Assembly (NCBI RefSeq): GCF_002583555.1
Contig: NZ_BEGX01000155.1
Coordinates: 377 to 64,376, forward strand
Direction: 5' to 3'
DNA length: 64,000 bases
Origin: Pseudonocardia sp. N23
GTDB lineage: Bacteria; Actinomycetota; Actinomycetes; Mycobacteriales; Pseudonocardiaceae
The position numbers were made by a program, and so were the translations under genes. This document shows, one piece after another, positions 1-7,340 of the stretch; position 1 is the first letter of the stretch; the number at the start of each line of letters is the position of its first letter. The notes beneath the pieces were generated by a model. It made no database searches and had not been told where the DNA came from. It saw only the letters and a list, made by a program, of their open reading frames with translations.

Positions 1-365
1 GGCACGACCACAACCTGGTGCTCGTCCTCATAGACGACGCGACCGGGATCGTCAGACCAGCGCTCCACGCAGGCGACTGAATGCCGCGCCAGCAGCGCGA
101 GATACCCCGGGACCGGCGCCAGGAACTCAGCCGCGGACGCCTTGAACCACGACGCAGCCAGAGGATTCGTCGCCCGGTCGTAGACAGCTGCCGGCGGGTA
201 CGTCAGCGACTTGTCGAACCATGTGTTGTTGGCCTCCCAGAAGGCCTGATCCGTCTCCGACAGGACGCCAGCCCGAGCCAAGCCATTCGCTAGCCCAAAG
301 ATGCCGGTGTGCCGCCCGTGCTCGTTGACTAGCGGACTCTCATATCGAACGAAGCGGGACCGCAC
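1..365 (-). CDS. Hypothetical protein, 3' end outside the window
   Basis: An open minus-strand frame runs off the left edge. It encodes about 120 residues with features such as GIFGLANGLARAGVL, FWEANNTWFDK, YDRATNPLAASWFK and the exit end YEDEHQVVVV. The composition and phrasing are those of a real protein, and similar-looking hypothetical proteins occur in actinomycetes, but I assign no function. I chose a GTG at 365 because no ATG or GTG precedes it in frame; the open frame itself extends past 443, so the start is uncertain. It lies on the outer side of the tRNA fragment at 706-749, so it may belong to an integrated element. Confidence 0.55.
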   Translation of the reverse strand, partial: MRSRFVRYESPLVNEHGRHTGIFGLANGLARAGVLSETDQAFWEANNTWFDKSLTYPPAAVYDRATNPLAASWFKASAAEFLAPVPGYLALLARHSVACVERWSDDPGRVVYEDEHQVVVV

Positions 366-470
366 GACGACAGAGTAGGACCCGGGCTCCGCCCGAACCC
401 GGCACCGCTCAGAGATCAGGGTAGGTGCGGCGGGGGTGCTGACCTCCCCACGGCGCGCCGAGACGGCTAC

Positions 471-530
471 CGGCCCGCCGGCCGGGGCACAAGGCGGGAC
501 AGCATGCCTTGCACCCCGGCCGGCGGGCCG
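471..530. repeat. Long GC-rich inverted repeat
   Basis: The 17-nt arm cggcccgccggccgggg at 471-487 is repeated exactly, inverted, at 514-530. The pairing continues imperfectly inward through caaggc and gcctt. It can form a very stable hairpin and sits between the element-like left edge and the tRNA fragment. It could be a terminator without a T-run or a terminal repeat of an element. Confidence 0.7.
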
Positions 531-644
531 GAAGGGTGGAACCCGCGCCGCGAGGAGATCACCACCAGGAACCAGCGTTGGAAGGGCGACGAGTGGTCCG
601 GTCGGGTGGTCCGCGCCGAATACGTGCCAATGTTCGGGCGGTGA
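504..644 (+). CDS. Small hypothetical protein (46 aa)
   Basis: A short ATG-started frame begins inside the right arm of the inverted repeat and is preceded by ggcggga. The product begins MPCTPAGGPEGWNPRREE and ends RVVRAEYVPMFGR. It looks more protein-like than other frames here and would suit a small element-borne protein. There is no recognisable family, so the coding call rests only on frame, start and a weak ribosome binding site. Confidence 0.3.
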   Translation: MPCTPAGGPEGWNPRREEITTRNQRWKGDEWSGRVVRAEYVPMFGR

Positions 645-705
645 GCGCGGAGGGAACGACTCAGCCGCAGGTCAGAGACGCTTTCGCACGTTGATCATGG
701 TTCCC

Positions 706-749
706 CTTAAAAGGGTCACAGTGTGGGTTCGAATCCCACCGGGGGCACC
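706..749 (+). other. 3' half of a tRNA gene; candidate attachment site
   Basis: A perfect T-arm (gtggg, loop ttcgaat, cccac at 723-739) is followed by a 7-nt acceptor strand cgggggc, discriminator a and cc. Upstream is cttaa plus aaggg, which fits the 3' side of an anticodon arm, possibly tRNA-Lys(CTT). The matching 5' acceptor strand gcccccg is absent where it should be near 675, so the gene is not a functional tRNA. Such 3' halves are typical att duplications left by elements that integrate into tRNA genes. Confidence 0.7.
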
Positions 750-861
750 TGCGTCCCGCGCCAGGAGATCAGGCTCTGACCAGCGGTCTCATGCCCGACT
801 CGTGATCGTCCCGGGTCCGGCCGGCCTGCTTTCGCCCCGCCCTTGAGGCCCGCCCGGGCTG

Positions 862-1503
862 TCATCGGTCTCCGGCTGGAACCGGAGCCGGCCCGGTGGT
901 CACGCGGTCGCCGCCGGGCTGCGGTGGAGCCGGTGAGGGGATCGCGTTGTCGATGAGGGCGGCGGCGATGGCGGCGGCGGTGGAGAAGCACTCGCTCCCG
1001 AGGACCCGGGTGCGGGCCGAGGCGCCGTCGATGAGCAGCGCCAGCTGCTCACCGAGCTGTTCGGGATCGGTGGCGCCGGCTTCGCGGGCGGTGACGGTGA
1101 GCCGCGCGGCGATGGCGATCTTGTACTCGCGTGCGTACTCGGCGGCGGGATGCCGGGGGTCGTGGAGCTCGACCGCCGCCGCGATGTAGGGGCACAGGGG
1201 CGTGGACGCCGGCATCTCGAAGGCGGCGAGGAGCCGTTCGCGGGGCGTGAGGTCGGTGCGGTCGAACACCCCGGACATGACGTCGGGATCGAACCGGCGC
1301 AGGTATTCGGCGACGAGCTCGTCCTTGTTGGCGAAGTGCTGGTAGGCCGTCCGCTTGGACACCTGGGCCACCGCGCAGAGCTGGTCCATGCCGGTGCGGT
1401 TGATGCCTTGGTCGCGGAACAGCTGCTGGGACGCGCCGAGGATGCGCTCGCGTGCACCCCTGCCGCGACGCTGGCCCTGGGGGCCTTTCTCCAACTCCGG
1501 CAT
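862..1503 (-). CDS. TetR/AcrR family transcriptional regulator
   Basis: This 213-residue protein has an N-terminal TetR-type helix-turn-helix over about residues 17-66, with the signatures ARERILGASQQLF and SKRTAYQHFANKDELV, followed by a helical ligand-binding part. It should be a cytoplasmic dimeric repressor. The ATG at 1503 directly follows a promoter-like region that carries two copies of cggtgtacata, and the next genes are divergent. The neighbourhood (an SDR relic and an NADP-binding reductase) suggests control of redox detoxification genes; the ligand is unknown. Confidence 0.9.
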   Translation of the reverse strand: MPELEKGPQGQRRGRGARERILGASQQLFRDQGINRTGMDQLCAVAQVSKRTAYQHFANKDELVAEYLRRFDPDVMSGVFDRTDLTPRERLLAAFEMPASTPLCPYIAAAVELHDPRHPAAEYAREYKIAIAARLTVTAREAGATDPEQLGEQLALLIDGASARTRVLGSECFSTAAAIAAALIDNAIPSPAPPQPGGDRVTTGPAPVPAGDR

Positions 1504-1532
1504 GGCGCCAGTCTAGCCCGGCGGGTACTTAT

Positions 1533-1598
1533 CGGTGTACATAGCTTGCGCGCTGGCCGGACAGGTCGCTACGTTGTGGAAACAGCTCGGTGTACATA
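1533..1598. promoter_or_regulatory. Twin direct repeats, candidate TetR operator
   Basis: The 11-nt sequence cggtgtacata occurs at 1533-1543 and again at 1588-1598, 55 bp apart, in the divergent region between the TetR gene and the reductase. Each copy contains the palindromic core tgtaca. This is where a self-regulating TetR protein would bind; no binding data can be inferred beyond that. Confidence 0.45.
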
Positions 1599-1599
1599 A

Positions 1600-1685
1600 C
1601 GTCGCCCCTGCTGCTCGCCTTCGACGACTCCAGCTGCGTCAACGGTCTGGAACTGGTCGCCGACGGCGGCACCACTGCGATCTGA
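1600..1685 (+). pseudogene. 3' relic of a short-chain dehydrogenase gene
   Basis: A frame ending in TGA at 1683 encodes LLLAFDDSSCVNGLELVADGGTTAI. This is the classic C-terminal end of SDR enzymes (a 'LASDDSS.VNG.EL.VDGG' pattern). No N-terminal Rossmann region precedes it, because the TetR gene begins only 100 bp away. The rest of the gene therefore seems to have been deleted, leaving its tail in front of the reductase. Confidence 0.6.
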
Positions 1686-1714
1686 CTTACCCCTCGCGCA
1701 CACGAGGAGACCTC

Positions 1715-2350
1715 ATGAGCAGCATCACCATCATCGGCACGGGCAACATGGCCCGGGCCATCGGCACGCTGGCGATAGCGGGCGGCAACGCGGTCGAGGT
1801 CATGGGTCGCGATCAGGCCAAGGCCGACGGCCTGGCCGAGGCTCTCGGCGCCACGGCGGGGGAGTGGGGTGCCGTCCCGGCCGGGGACATCGTGATCACG
1901 GCCCTGCTGCACGACGCTGTCGTCCCGGCCGTCATCGCCTACGGCGACGCGCTCGCGGGCAAGGTCGTCGTCGACATCAGCAACCCCTTCAACGCCACGT
2001 TCGACGGCCTGGCCCACAGTGAGGAGACCTCCGTCGCGCAGAAGGTGGCCGAGGTGGCGCCGGGCGGCGCCGACGTCGTGAAGGCGTTCAACACGATCTT
2101 CCGAAACGTCCTGGAGAACGGCCGACCCGATGTGTTCATCGCCGCCGACAGTGCGCAGGCGAAGGCGAGCGTGAAGGAGTTCGTCGAGGGCATCGGGCTG
2201 CGCCCACTGGACGTCGGCGGCCTGGCGATGGCGCACTGGCTGGAGGGAATGGGCCTGGTCACGGTCGGACTCGCTGGTAACGGGGTGGGCCACTGGGACT
2301 TCGCCCTCGGCGTCGACGAGTTCGAGCGGTCCGGAGGGGAGCAGGTGTGA
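1715..2350 (+). CDS. NADPH-dependent F420 reductase-like oxidoreductase
   Basis: This 211-residue protein opens with the dinucleotide-binding motif ITIIGTGNMARAIG at residues 4-17. It keeps features of the F420-dependent NADP reductase family, including VVVDISNPFN and KAFNTIF. It probably acts as a small cytosolic NADP(H)-binding oxidoreductase; whether it uses F420 cannot be told. I placed the start at the ATG at 1715, preceded by gaggaga, because the upstream in-frame extension overlaps the SDR relic and the putative operator. It is divergent from the TetR gene and convergent with the next gene. Confidence 0.8.
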   Translation: MSSITIIGTGNMARAIGTLAIAGGNAVEVMGRDQAKADGLAEALGATAGEWGAVPAGDIVITALLHDAVVPAVIAYGDALAGKVVVDISNPFNATFDGLAHSEETSVAQKVAEVAPGGADVVKAFNTIFRNVLENGRPDVFIAADSAQAKASVKEFVEGIGLRPLDVGGLAMAHWLEGMGLVTVGLAGNGVGHWDFALGVDEFERSGGEQV

Positions 2351-2375
2351 CCGTCGACGGAGACGGCCGAGGGTG

Positions 2376-2744
2376 TCAGGCGCGGTCGTGGAGGGTGATC
2401 CGGTAGCCGTCGGGGTCGGCGAAGGTGAACGTCCGGCCGAAGGGGCCGTCGATCGGTGCGGCGACGATGACGTGCCCGTCGGTGACGAGTGCGTCGTGGA
2501 TGGCCTGGACGTCGGTGGCGTGGAGCCAGATCGCCGCACCGATGCCGGGATGGGCGGCGGATGCGAGATCGGTGCCGGGGACGACGTCGCGGAGCGCGAA
2601 CGCGATCGGCTTCGTCTCGAAGACGACGGCGTGCGGAGGTCCGGCCGGTGAGCGGACGAGGCCGAGGTACTGCTCGTAGAAGGCCTGTGAGGCAGCGAGG
2701 TCGCTCGCCTGGAGCGAGATGAAGTCGGGGCCGGTGACGGGCAT
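2376..2744 (-). CDS. VOC/glyoxalase family protein
   Basis: This 122-residue single-domain protein has a vicinal oxygen chelate pattern, starting MPVTGPDFISLQASDLAAS and ending with FGRTFTFADPDGYRITL, where a metal-ligand acidic residue normally lies in the last strand. The ATG at 2744 has a good gaaggag site. It is divergently paired with a MarR regulator, and the two twin palindromes lie between them. A MarR-controlled dioxygenase, glyoxalase or resistance-type function is likely; the substrate is unknown. Confidence 0.85.
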   Translation of the reverse strand: MPVTGPDFISLQASDLAASQAFYEQYLGLVRSPAGPPHAVVFETKPIAFALRDVVPGTDLASAAHPGIGAAIWLHATDVQAIHDALVTDGHVIVAAPIDGPFGRTFTFADPDGYRITLHDRA

Positions 2745-2771
2745 GGGTGATGCTCCTTCGTGTTCGTCTCG

Positions 2772-2814
2772 TGTCAGCTTTCTGACATGGGCAATGTATG
2801 TCAGAATCCTGACA
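2772..2814. promoter_or_regulatory. Two perfect palindromic operators for the MarR pair
   Basis: TGTCAG-N4-CTGACA occurs twice with perfect arms: 2772-2787 (spacer cttt) and 2799-2814 (spacer aatc), 27 bp centre to centre. The second copy ends on the A of the regulator's ATG. The position in the divergent promoter strongly suggests the binding site of the adjacent MarR protein controlling both genes. Confidence 0.8.
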
Positions 2815-3302
2815 TGCGTCAAGACGGTGTCGACCTGGAGACGTCGCTGGGTTACCTGCTGAAGGAGGCCTCGAGCGCGCTGCGCGCAGCGATGGAGGAC
2901 GTGCTTCGGCCGCTCGGGATGAACGTGACGCGCTACTCCTGCCTCGAGCTGCTGGCCCAGCGCCCGGGCCTGTCGAACTCGGAGCTGGCGCGGGGCGCGT
3001 TCGTGACGCGGCAGTCGATGAACGTCCTGCTCCAGGCCCTGGAGCAGGAGGGCTGGGTGACCAGGCCCGCGGAGGCGGCCGTCGGGAAGGTTCTTCCCGC
3101 ACGGCTCACGCCTCGCGGTCGGCGGAACCTGGAGAAGGCGACCGTGGCGGTCCGGTCCGTCGAGGTCGGAATGCTGCGAGGAATGACGGAGACCGAGCAG
3201 TCGGACGCGCTCCGGATCCTGCGGAGCATGATCCGGTCCCTGCGCGACGACCGTGCGCAGCCGGATCCCGGGCACCCGGTTCAGAGGCGCCCGGGCGGCT
3301 GA
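2814..3302 (+). CDS. MarR family transcriptional regulator
   Basis: This 162-residue winged-helix protein has the MarR core at about residues 30-100: RYSCLELLAQRPGLSNSELA, then FVTRQSMNVLLQALEQEGWV (recognition helix and wing entry) and ARLTPRGRRNLEKA. The ATG at 2814 has no Shine-Dalgarno and overlaps the second palindrome, so a leaderless transcript is likely; an upstream GTG at 2760 would swallow both operators. It is divergent from the VOC protein gene, which is its probable target. Confidence 0.9.
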   Translation: MRQDGVDLETSLGYLLKEASSALRAAMEDVLRPLGMNVTRYSCLELLAQRPGLSNSELARGAFVTRQSMNVLLQALEQEGWVTRPAEAAVGKVLPARLTPRGRRNLEKATVAVRSVEVGMLRGMTETEQSDALRILRSMIRSLRDDRAQPDPGHPVQRRPGG

Positions 3303-3303
3303 C

Positions 3304-3942
3304 TCAGACGATGCGCTGCACGAGGATCGGCAGTCCGGGGCCGGAGAGCTCGTCGGTGATGCCGTGTCGTCCGGCGAGGGCCATGAGGAGTGACTCGGCC
3401 GGTCCCTCGACGAGCGGCCCGTCCCCGGTTCGCCAGTCCAGGTCGGTGGCGGCCACCGTCAGCCCCGCGATGCGCTTCTTGGAGTGGATCAACGGCGCCG
3501 TCTTGGCGAACTCCAGGACGGCGTGCATCCGGTTGCCGGGGATGTCCCGCGGGAGCCCGAGGGGACGGCGGATGTCCTGGTGGTGGATGGTCCCGTCGCA
3601 CAGGGCGATCCGGCCGCCGAACCCCGCCGTGAGCCCGCGCGGGCGGAGGTGGTCCTTGACCAGGGCGACGAGCTGGTCCGGGGTCCGGTCGGCGTAGGCG
3701 GCTGTGCCCAGCGCGTTCGGACCGCCGGACACCATCCGGCCCTTGACCATCCGTCCGACCGTCCCCAGCGGGGACAGCACGTCGTAGCTGAACATGTGCG
3801 CGACCACGTCGCGGACCCGCCAGTCCGCGCAGAGGGTCGGTGCGTCCCACTGATCGGTGGTGAGGGAGATGAGGAGGTCGGCGAGCTCGGCGCGTTCCGC
3901 GGTCGCCATCGCCATGTAGTCGGGCCGACCGGCCGGGCTCAT
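3304..3942 (-). CDS. Maleylpyruvate isomerase family mycothiol-dependent enzyme
   Basis: This 212-residue DinB/MDMPI-like protein has WRVRDVVAHM with the first metal-ligand type His at about residue 49, and CDGTIHHQDIRRPLG at 115-129. Both are hallmarks of the TIGR03083-type mycothiol-dependent family. It would be cytosolic and metal-dependent, using mycothiol as cofactor or substrate. The ATG overlaps the stop of the SRPBCC gene by 4 bp, making it the last gene of a tight ArsR-SRPBCC-MDMPI operon. The true substrate is unknown. Confidence 0.85.
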   Translation of the reverse strand: MSPAGRPDYMAMATAERAELADLLISLTTDQWDAPTLCADWRVRDVVAHMFSYDVLSPLGTVGRMVKGRMVSGGPNALGTAAYADRTPDQLVALVKDHLRPRGLTAGFGGRIALCDGTIHHQDIRRPLGLPRDIPGNRMHAVLEFAKTAPLIHSKKRIAGLTVAATDLDWRTGDGPLVEGPAESLLMALAGRHGITDELSGPGLPILVQRIV

Positions 3943-4415
3943 TGTTCGGCCACCGCCTTGGCGTAGCCGTCGAGCAGCAGCGCCCATCCGCCGCCACCGT
4001 TGATCGCGTCGTTGATGGCCTGGCCGCCGGCGAGGCGCTCGAAGAGCCGGTGCTCGACCTCGACGACGGTCCCGGAGCCGTCCGGGCGGAACGACGCCTC
4101 GATCTCACTGGCGTGGTCGGGATCGGGGTCGAACTGCCAGGACCCGTTGATCTGCCAGGTGAACAGCAGCCGGTGCGGGGGCTCCCAGGCCAGGACCCGA
4201 CCCCAGTCGCATTCGCTGCCGTCGACACCGCGCTCGTACCAGCGCCCGCCGACCCGGGACTCCAGTACGACCTCGTCGACATCGGCGGTGCCGATGTGGA
4301 ACTGGTGCGGCCACCACGAGTTGATCGACTGCGTGAAGACCTCGAACGCACGCTCGACCGGGATCGTGAGCGAGACGGTGCCGGTGATGGGTGGGATCGG
4401 AGCGACGTCGGTCAT
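3939..4415 (-). CDS. SRPBCC (AHSA1/Bet v1-like) domain protein
   Basis: This 158-residue START/Bet v1-type fold protein begins with VSLTIPVERAFEVFTQSINSWWP and has GGRWYERGVDGSECDWGRV and a C-terminal amphipathic helix. These are typical of AHSA1-like SRPBCC proteins that bind hydrophobic ligands. It overlaps both neighbours by 4 bp, so translation is probably coupled. The pairing of an ArsR regulator with an SRPBCC protein is very common in actinobacteria, but the ligand and reaction remain unknown. Confidence 0.9.
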   Translation of the reverse strand: MTDVAPIPPITGTVSLTIPVERAFEVFTQSINSWWPHQFHIGTADVDEVVLESRVGGRWYERGVDGSECDWGRVLAWEPPHRLLFTWQINGSWQFDPDPDHASEIEASFRPDGSGTVVEVEHRLFERLAGGQAINDAINGGGGWALLLDGYAKAVAEQ

Positions 4416-4753
4416 GAGTTCCCCTCCAGCGGTTCGTCCGAGACGTCCGGGGGCGTCTCGGCGAGCTTGTGAAAGCCGGTCAGGGCATCACTCCACACCC
4501 CGTCCAGCCACGCCCGCAGCGCGGTCACGCCATCGGGATCGAGACGATGGATGCGTCGAGTGCCGTCGGCTTCGCTGACGACCAGGCCTCCCTCACGCAG
4601 CACTCGAAGGTGTTGGGACACGGCGGGCCGACTGATCGGGAGCGCGTCGGCGAGTTCCTGAACCGAGCACGGCCGGCGCGCGAGCAGCTCGAAGATCGCA
4701 CGGCGACTCGGGTCCCCGAGCAGGCCCAGCGTCGATTCTCCGTAAGCCGCCAC
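4412..4753 (-). CDS. ArsR/SmtB family winged-helix regulator
   Basis: This 113-residue winged helix-turn-helix protein has PCSVQELADALPISRPAVSQ, then HLRVLREGGLVVSEADGTRR. The cysteine-containing metal sites of metal-sensing ArsR proteins are not visible, so it is likely a non-metal sensor. I chose the GTG at 4753 because the protein then starts directly before ESTLGLLGDPSRR; longer forms are low-complexity. It is first in the three-gene operon and probably represses it. Confidence 0.88.
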   Translation of the reverse strand: MAAYGESTLGLLGDPSRRAIFELLARRPCSVQELADALPISRPAVSQHLRVLREGGLVVSEADGTRRIHRLDPDGVTALRAWLDGVWSDALTGFHKLAETPPDVSDEPLEGNS

Positions 4754-4862
4754 GAACGGTAAGTGTAGACGCACCAAGTTGCAGGCGCCACCCGCGACGC
4801 GTTCGGACGTCGTCGTGCTGCCGAGTGCCGGCTGCCCACGGCGCGCCGCGAGGGCCACCGGC

Positions 4863-5111
4863 TCAGCCGCTGACGTCGCCGCCCGGACGGAGCAGCGGCG
4901 TCGGCGTGAACTCAACCGGGACAGCTGTGAGGGGCTCGTCTAGCACAGTGTCGGTGGGGCGCCGTCCGACTGCCCGGACATGACCCAGGTGGCGGCCGGC
5001 GTCGGTCCCGGCCGCGTCGATCTCCGGGGTGCTGTGCGGGGCGACGACGTGTTGCCGGTCCAGCCAGCGGCGCCGGCCGTCGGGCATCGTGTCGTCGAGC
5101 GCAGAGGTCAT
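4863..5111 (-). CDS. Small hypothetical protein (82 aa)
   Basis: An ATG at 5111 with aagga nearby opens an 82-codon frame. The product starts MTSALDDTMPDGRRRWLDRQ and ends FTPTPLLRPGGDVSG. It is hydrophilic with no membrane segment and no recognisable domain. It stands alone between the ArsR operon and the broken DUF1905 gene. It could be genuine or a chance GC-rich frame. Confidence 0.4.
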   Translation of the reverse strand: MTSALDDTMPDGRRRWLDRQHVVAPHSTPEIDAAGTDAGRHLGHVRAVGRRPTDTVLDEPLTAVPVEFTPTPLLRPGGDVSG

Positions 5112-5300
5112 GTCGGGATCCTTGGGGCCGTCGGCCCGACCACGTCTGCAGTGGAAACGGAGCATCGTCACTGCTCCGGACTGCCGGCCGATCGCTGGTT
5201 CCGGCGGATGAGGGCCGTGTTCGTCGCGCATCCGCCCACGAACGGCGATCACGGGGCGGTCTCATCGGTGGCAGTGCAACATTCGACGGAGGAGACCACT

Positions 5301-5598
5301 GTGAGCGACAGCGACACCCGCGCCCTCGACCACACGTTCACCGGGACCCTGGAGAAGAGCGACGCCCCGGGCGGCTGGATCCACCTGTGCACCGGCTGGT
5401 CGGTGGAGTTCTTCGGCACTCACGGGCTGGTCAAGGTGCGTGGCACCATCGACGGGCACCCGTTCCGGGAGCTCGTTCACGGCCCTCGGCGACGGTACGC
5501 ACGAACTGCCGGTGTCGGCCGCGATCCGGAAGGCGATCGGCAAGGGTGTCGGCGACACCGTCACGGTCCACCTCGACGAGTGGCTCGCCGGCCGCTGA
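5301..5598 (+). pseudogene. Frameshifted DUF1905 gene
   Basis: A GTG with an upstream ggaggag opens a frame encoding FTGTLEKSDAPGGWIHL and GLVKVRGTIDGHPFR, the N-terminal half of a DUF1905 protein. The frame is then lost. In the +1 frame the second half follows immediately (ALGDGTHELPVSAAIRKAIG, then TVTVHLDEWLAGR and a stop). The total length is 298 nt, three times 99 plus one, so a single extra G near 5467-5469 (ccggga) explains it. Either a real inactivation or a sequencing error. Confidence 0.8.
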
Positions 5599-5627
5599 CG
5601 CCGGGCCCACGCTGCCGACGACCCGGG

Positions 5628-6326
5628 TCAGGACTGCGCGGCGTCGACGATCCTGCCGTCGTGGACGAGCAGCGTGATGCGGCGGGGGTCGAGCTTCGTC
5701 TCGAGCCCGAACGGATCCTCGAGGTGGACGATGACCACGTCGAAGCCCTCGCTGCGGTAGAGCGTGGCCACCTCCTCGGCCGGCCGGCCGGCCGCGTCGT
5801 CGGGGTCGAGCGTCGGCACCGGCCAGCCGTCGCGGGAGCCGCTGAAGCGTCGTAGCCGCGTCGACAGGTCGGCAGGGCCGTTCCCGACGACGGTCAGCGC
5901 CGCGCCGTGCTGGGCGAACCGGCGCCGGATCGTCTCCACGGCCGAGTCGGCCACCCGGACGTACACGGTCTCCTCTGATGGGTCGATCCACAGCTCGAGC
6001 CCGCGGAGGCCGCTCTCCTGCAACGGGTTCTGGTGAACGACGTCGTCACGGATCGCGGTCAGTTCTCGGAGCGACCGGCGGCTGTCGACGAACGTGACCT
6101 CGACGTCGACGTGCGGGGCACGGGCGACCAGCCCCGCGACGCGCTCGTCGTAGCGCACCGTCGGATCGACGGCGTGGACCGTGATGCGCATCGTCTCCCC
6201 GGAGCCGTCGCCGACCAGACCGGTGAAGCGGTCGGGCTCGCCCTCGACGATCCGCAGCAGCTCGTTGTACACCTCTAGCTGCGCGTGCTGACGTCGCCAG
6301 TACTCGGGCCCGGGGTCGGCGGTCAT
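5628..6326 (-). CDS. Conserved hypothetical protein (232 aa)
   Basis: The ATG at 6326 opens a frame starting MTADPGPEYWRRQHAQLEVY, with PHVDVEVTFVDSRRSLREL in the middle and an alpha-beta C-terminal part (EGFDVVIVHLEDPFGLETKL, then ITLLVHDGRIV). There is no signal peptide or membrane segment. A frame upstream of this ATG is open but low-complexity, so I rejected the longer start. I recognise no family; it seems a soluble two-domain protein of unknown role, convergent with the DUF1905 relic. Confidence 0.7.
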   Translation of the reverse strand: MTADPGPEYWRRQHAQLEVYNELLRIVEGEPDRFTGLVGDGSGETMRITVHAVDPTVRYDERVAGLVARAPHVDVEVTFVDSRRSLRELTAIRDDVVHQNPLQESGLRGLELWIDPSEETVYVRVADSAVETIRRRFAQHGAALTVVGNGPADLSTRLRRFSGSRDGWPVPTLDPDDAAGRPAEEVATLYRSEGFDVVIVHLEDPFGLETKLDPRRITLLVHDGRIVDAAQS

Positions 6327-6572
6327 GCCGACACCATCCCAGCCGGGTAGCGGGAAGGGCGAGACCTCGCCGGTGGACGGCCCGGTCTGCCGGATCGGCG
6401 TCCGGGGCGCCCTCCACGAGGACGACCGGGTCGCAGCAGTCCGTCGATCGCAGGTCAGGGTGCGGGCTGTCGGCTGCTCACGGCACCGCGCGCCGCGTGT
6501 GCGACGGTGAGCCAAGTGCCGGAGTCGATGCGGGCGGCGTAGTCGGTGTGGCCGGGGGAGCCGGGCGGCCAG

Positions 6573-7031
6573 TCACTCCTGGCGGGCGGCGGACAGGTTC
6601 GAGGGCGGGACGGAGCGCGAGGGGTAGAGGGCGGCGACCAGGCCGGCGCCGACGAGGGCGCCGTCGAGCTGTGCGACGACGAAGCCGAGGACCGAGGTCG
6701 GGGCGATCTCGGCGAAGGTGTTGCTGAACATCCGTCCGACCGTGACGGCGGGTTGGCGAAGGAGGCCGAGGAGGCGAACCGGTAGGCCGCCCCGATGTAG
6801 GCGTCGACCGCGCCGGCGGACAGCAAGGCGCCTCCTGAACGGGTGAGGGCGAACACGGGCGCGACGAGGCCGGTGGTGGCGACGAGCTCGCCGAGCCGGA
6901 CGCCCGGACTGGGCACGTTCCCGGGGGACGGCCGCGTCGCGGCGATTCCGGGGCCGACGACGACGGGAACGCGCAGGGCTGTCCCGACGGCCTCGGCGAG
7001 GTGCCGGCGCGGCAGCGGAACCGTCGTCACG
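6573..7031 (-). pseudogene. Broken MIP/aquaporin-type channel gene of an arsenic cluster
   Basis: The GTG at 7031 overlaps the arsR relic stop. The frame gives RRHLAEAVGTALRVPVVVGP and SGIAATR-like sequence, then jumps directly to GELVATTGLVAPVFALTR and DAYIGAAYRFASSASFANP. About 60-70 residues around the first half-channel are missing. After FANP one base is missing near 6745; the other frame continues AVTVGRMFSNTFAEIAP and VLGFVVAQLDGALVGAGLV to a stop at 6573. Channels of this type accompany arsR in actinobacterial arsenic operons. Confidence 0.75.
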
Positions 7032-7340
7032 ACACCGGGTCCCTGTCGAGCAGGGCGGACACCTGCTGCAGGCGCTCGCGCCGCACGCGGTAATGGACCC
7101 GCGTCCCGCGGCGGTCGCGGCTGAAGCCCCGCCTCGCGCAGCACCGTCAGGCGGTGGAGATCGTCGGGCCGCTGAGGTCGAAGACGCCGGTCAGCTCGCA
7201 GACACACGCCTCCCCGCCCTTGTGGGACGCGATCGTCGACAGCAGGCGCAGCCGGACCGGGTCGCCCAGCGCCTTGAACACCGACGCCAGCTCGGCCGCG
7301 CGGTCGGCGCCGAGCGGCTCGCCCGTGAGCGGGGTGCAGC
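7028..7340 (-). pseudogene. Broken arsR repressor gene
   Basis: The first frame encodes TGEPLGADRAAELASVFKAL, then GDPVRLRLLSTIASH, ACVCELTGVFDLSGPTIS, including the CVCELTGVF metal-site type motif, then ends early. A one-base loss restores LTVLREAGL. A second loss shortly after restores SRDRRGTRVHYRVRRERLQQ, then VSALLDRDPVS and a stop. No start codon remains upstream, because the region where the divergent promoter should be is fused directly to the cadI relic. Two frameshifts and a lost promoter make it inactive. Confidence 0.8.

Noticed and set aside
706..749. An intact tRNA gene
   Set aside because: The 5' acceptor strand, D-arm and a normal anticodon arm are not present upstream of the T-arm.
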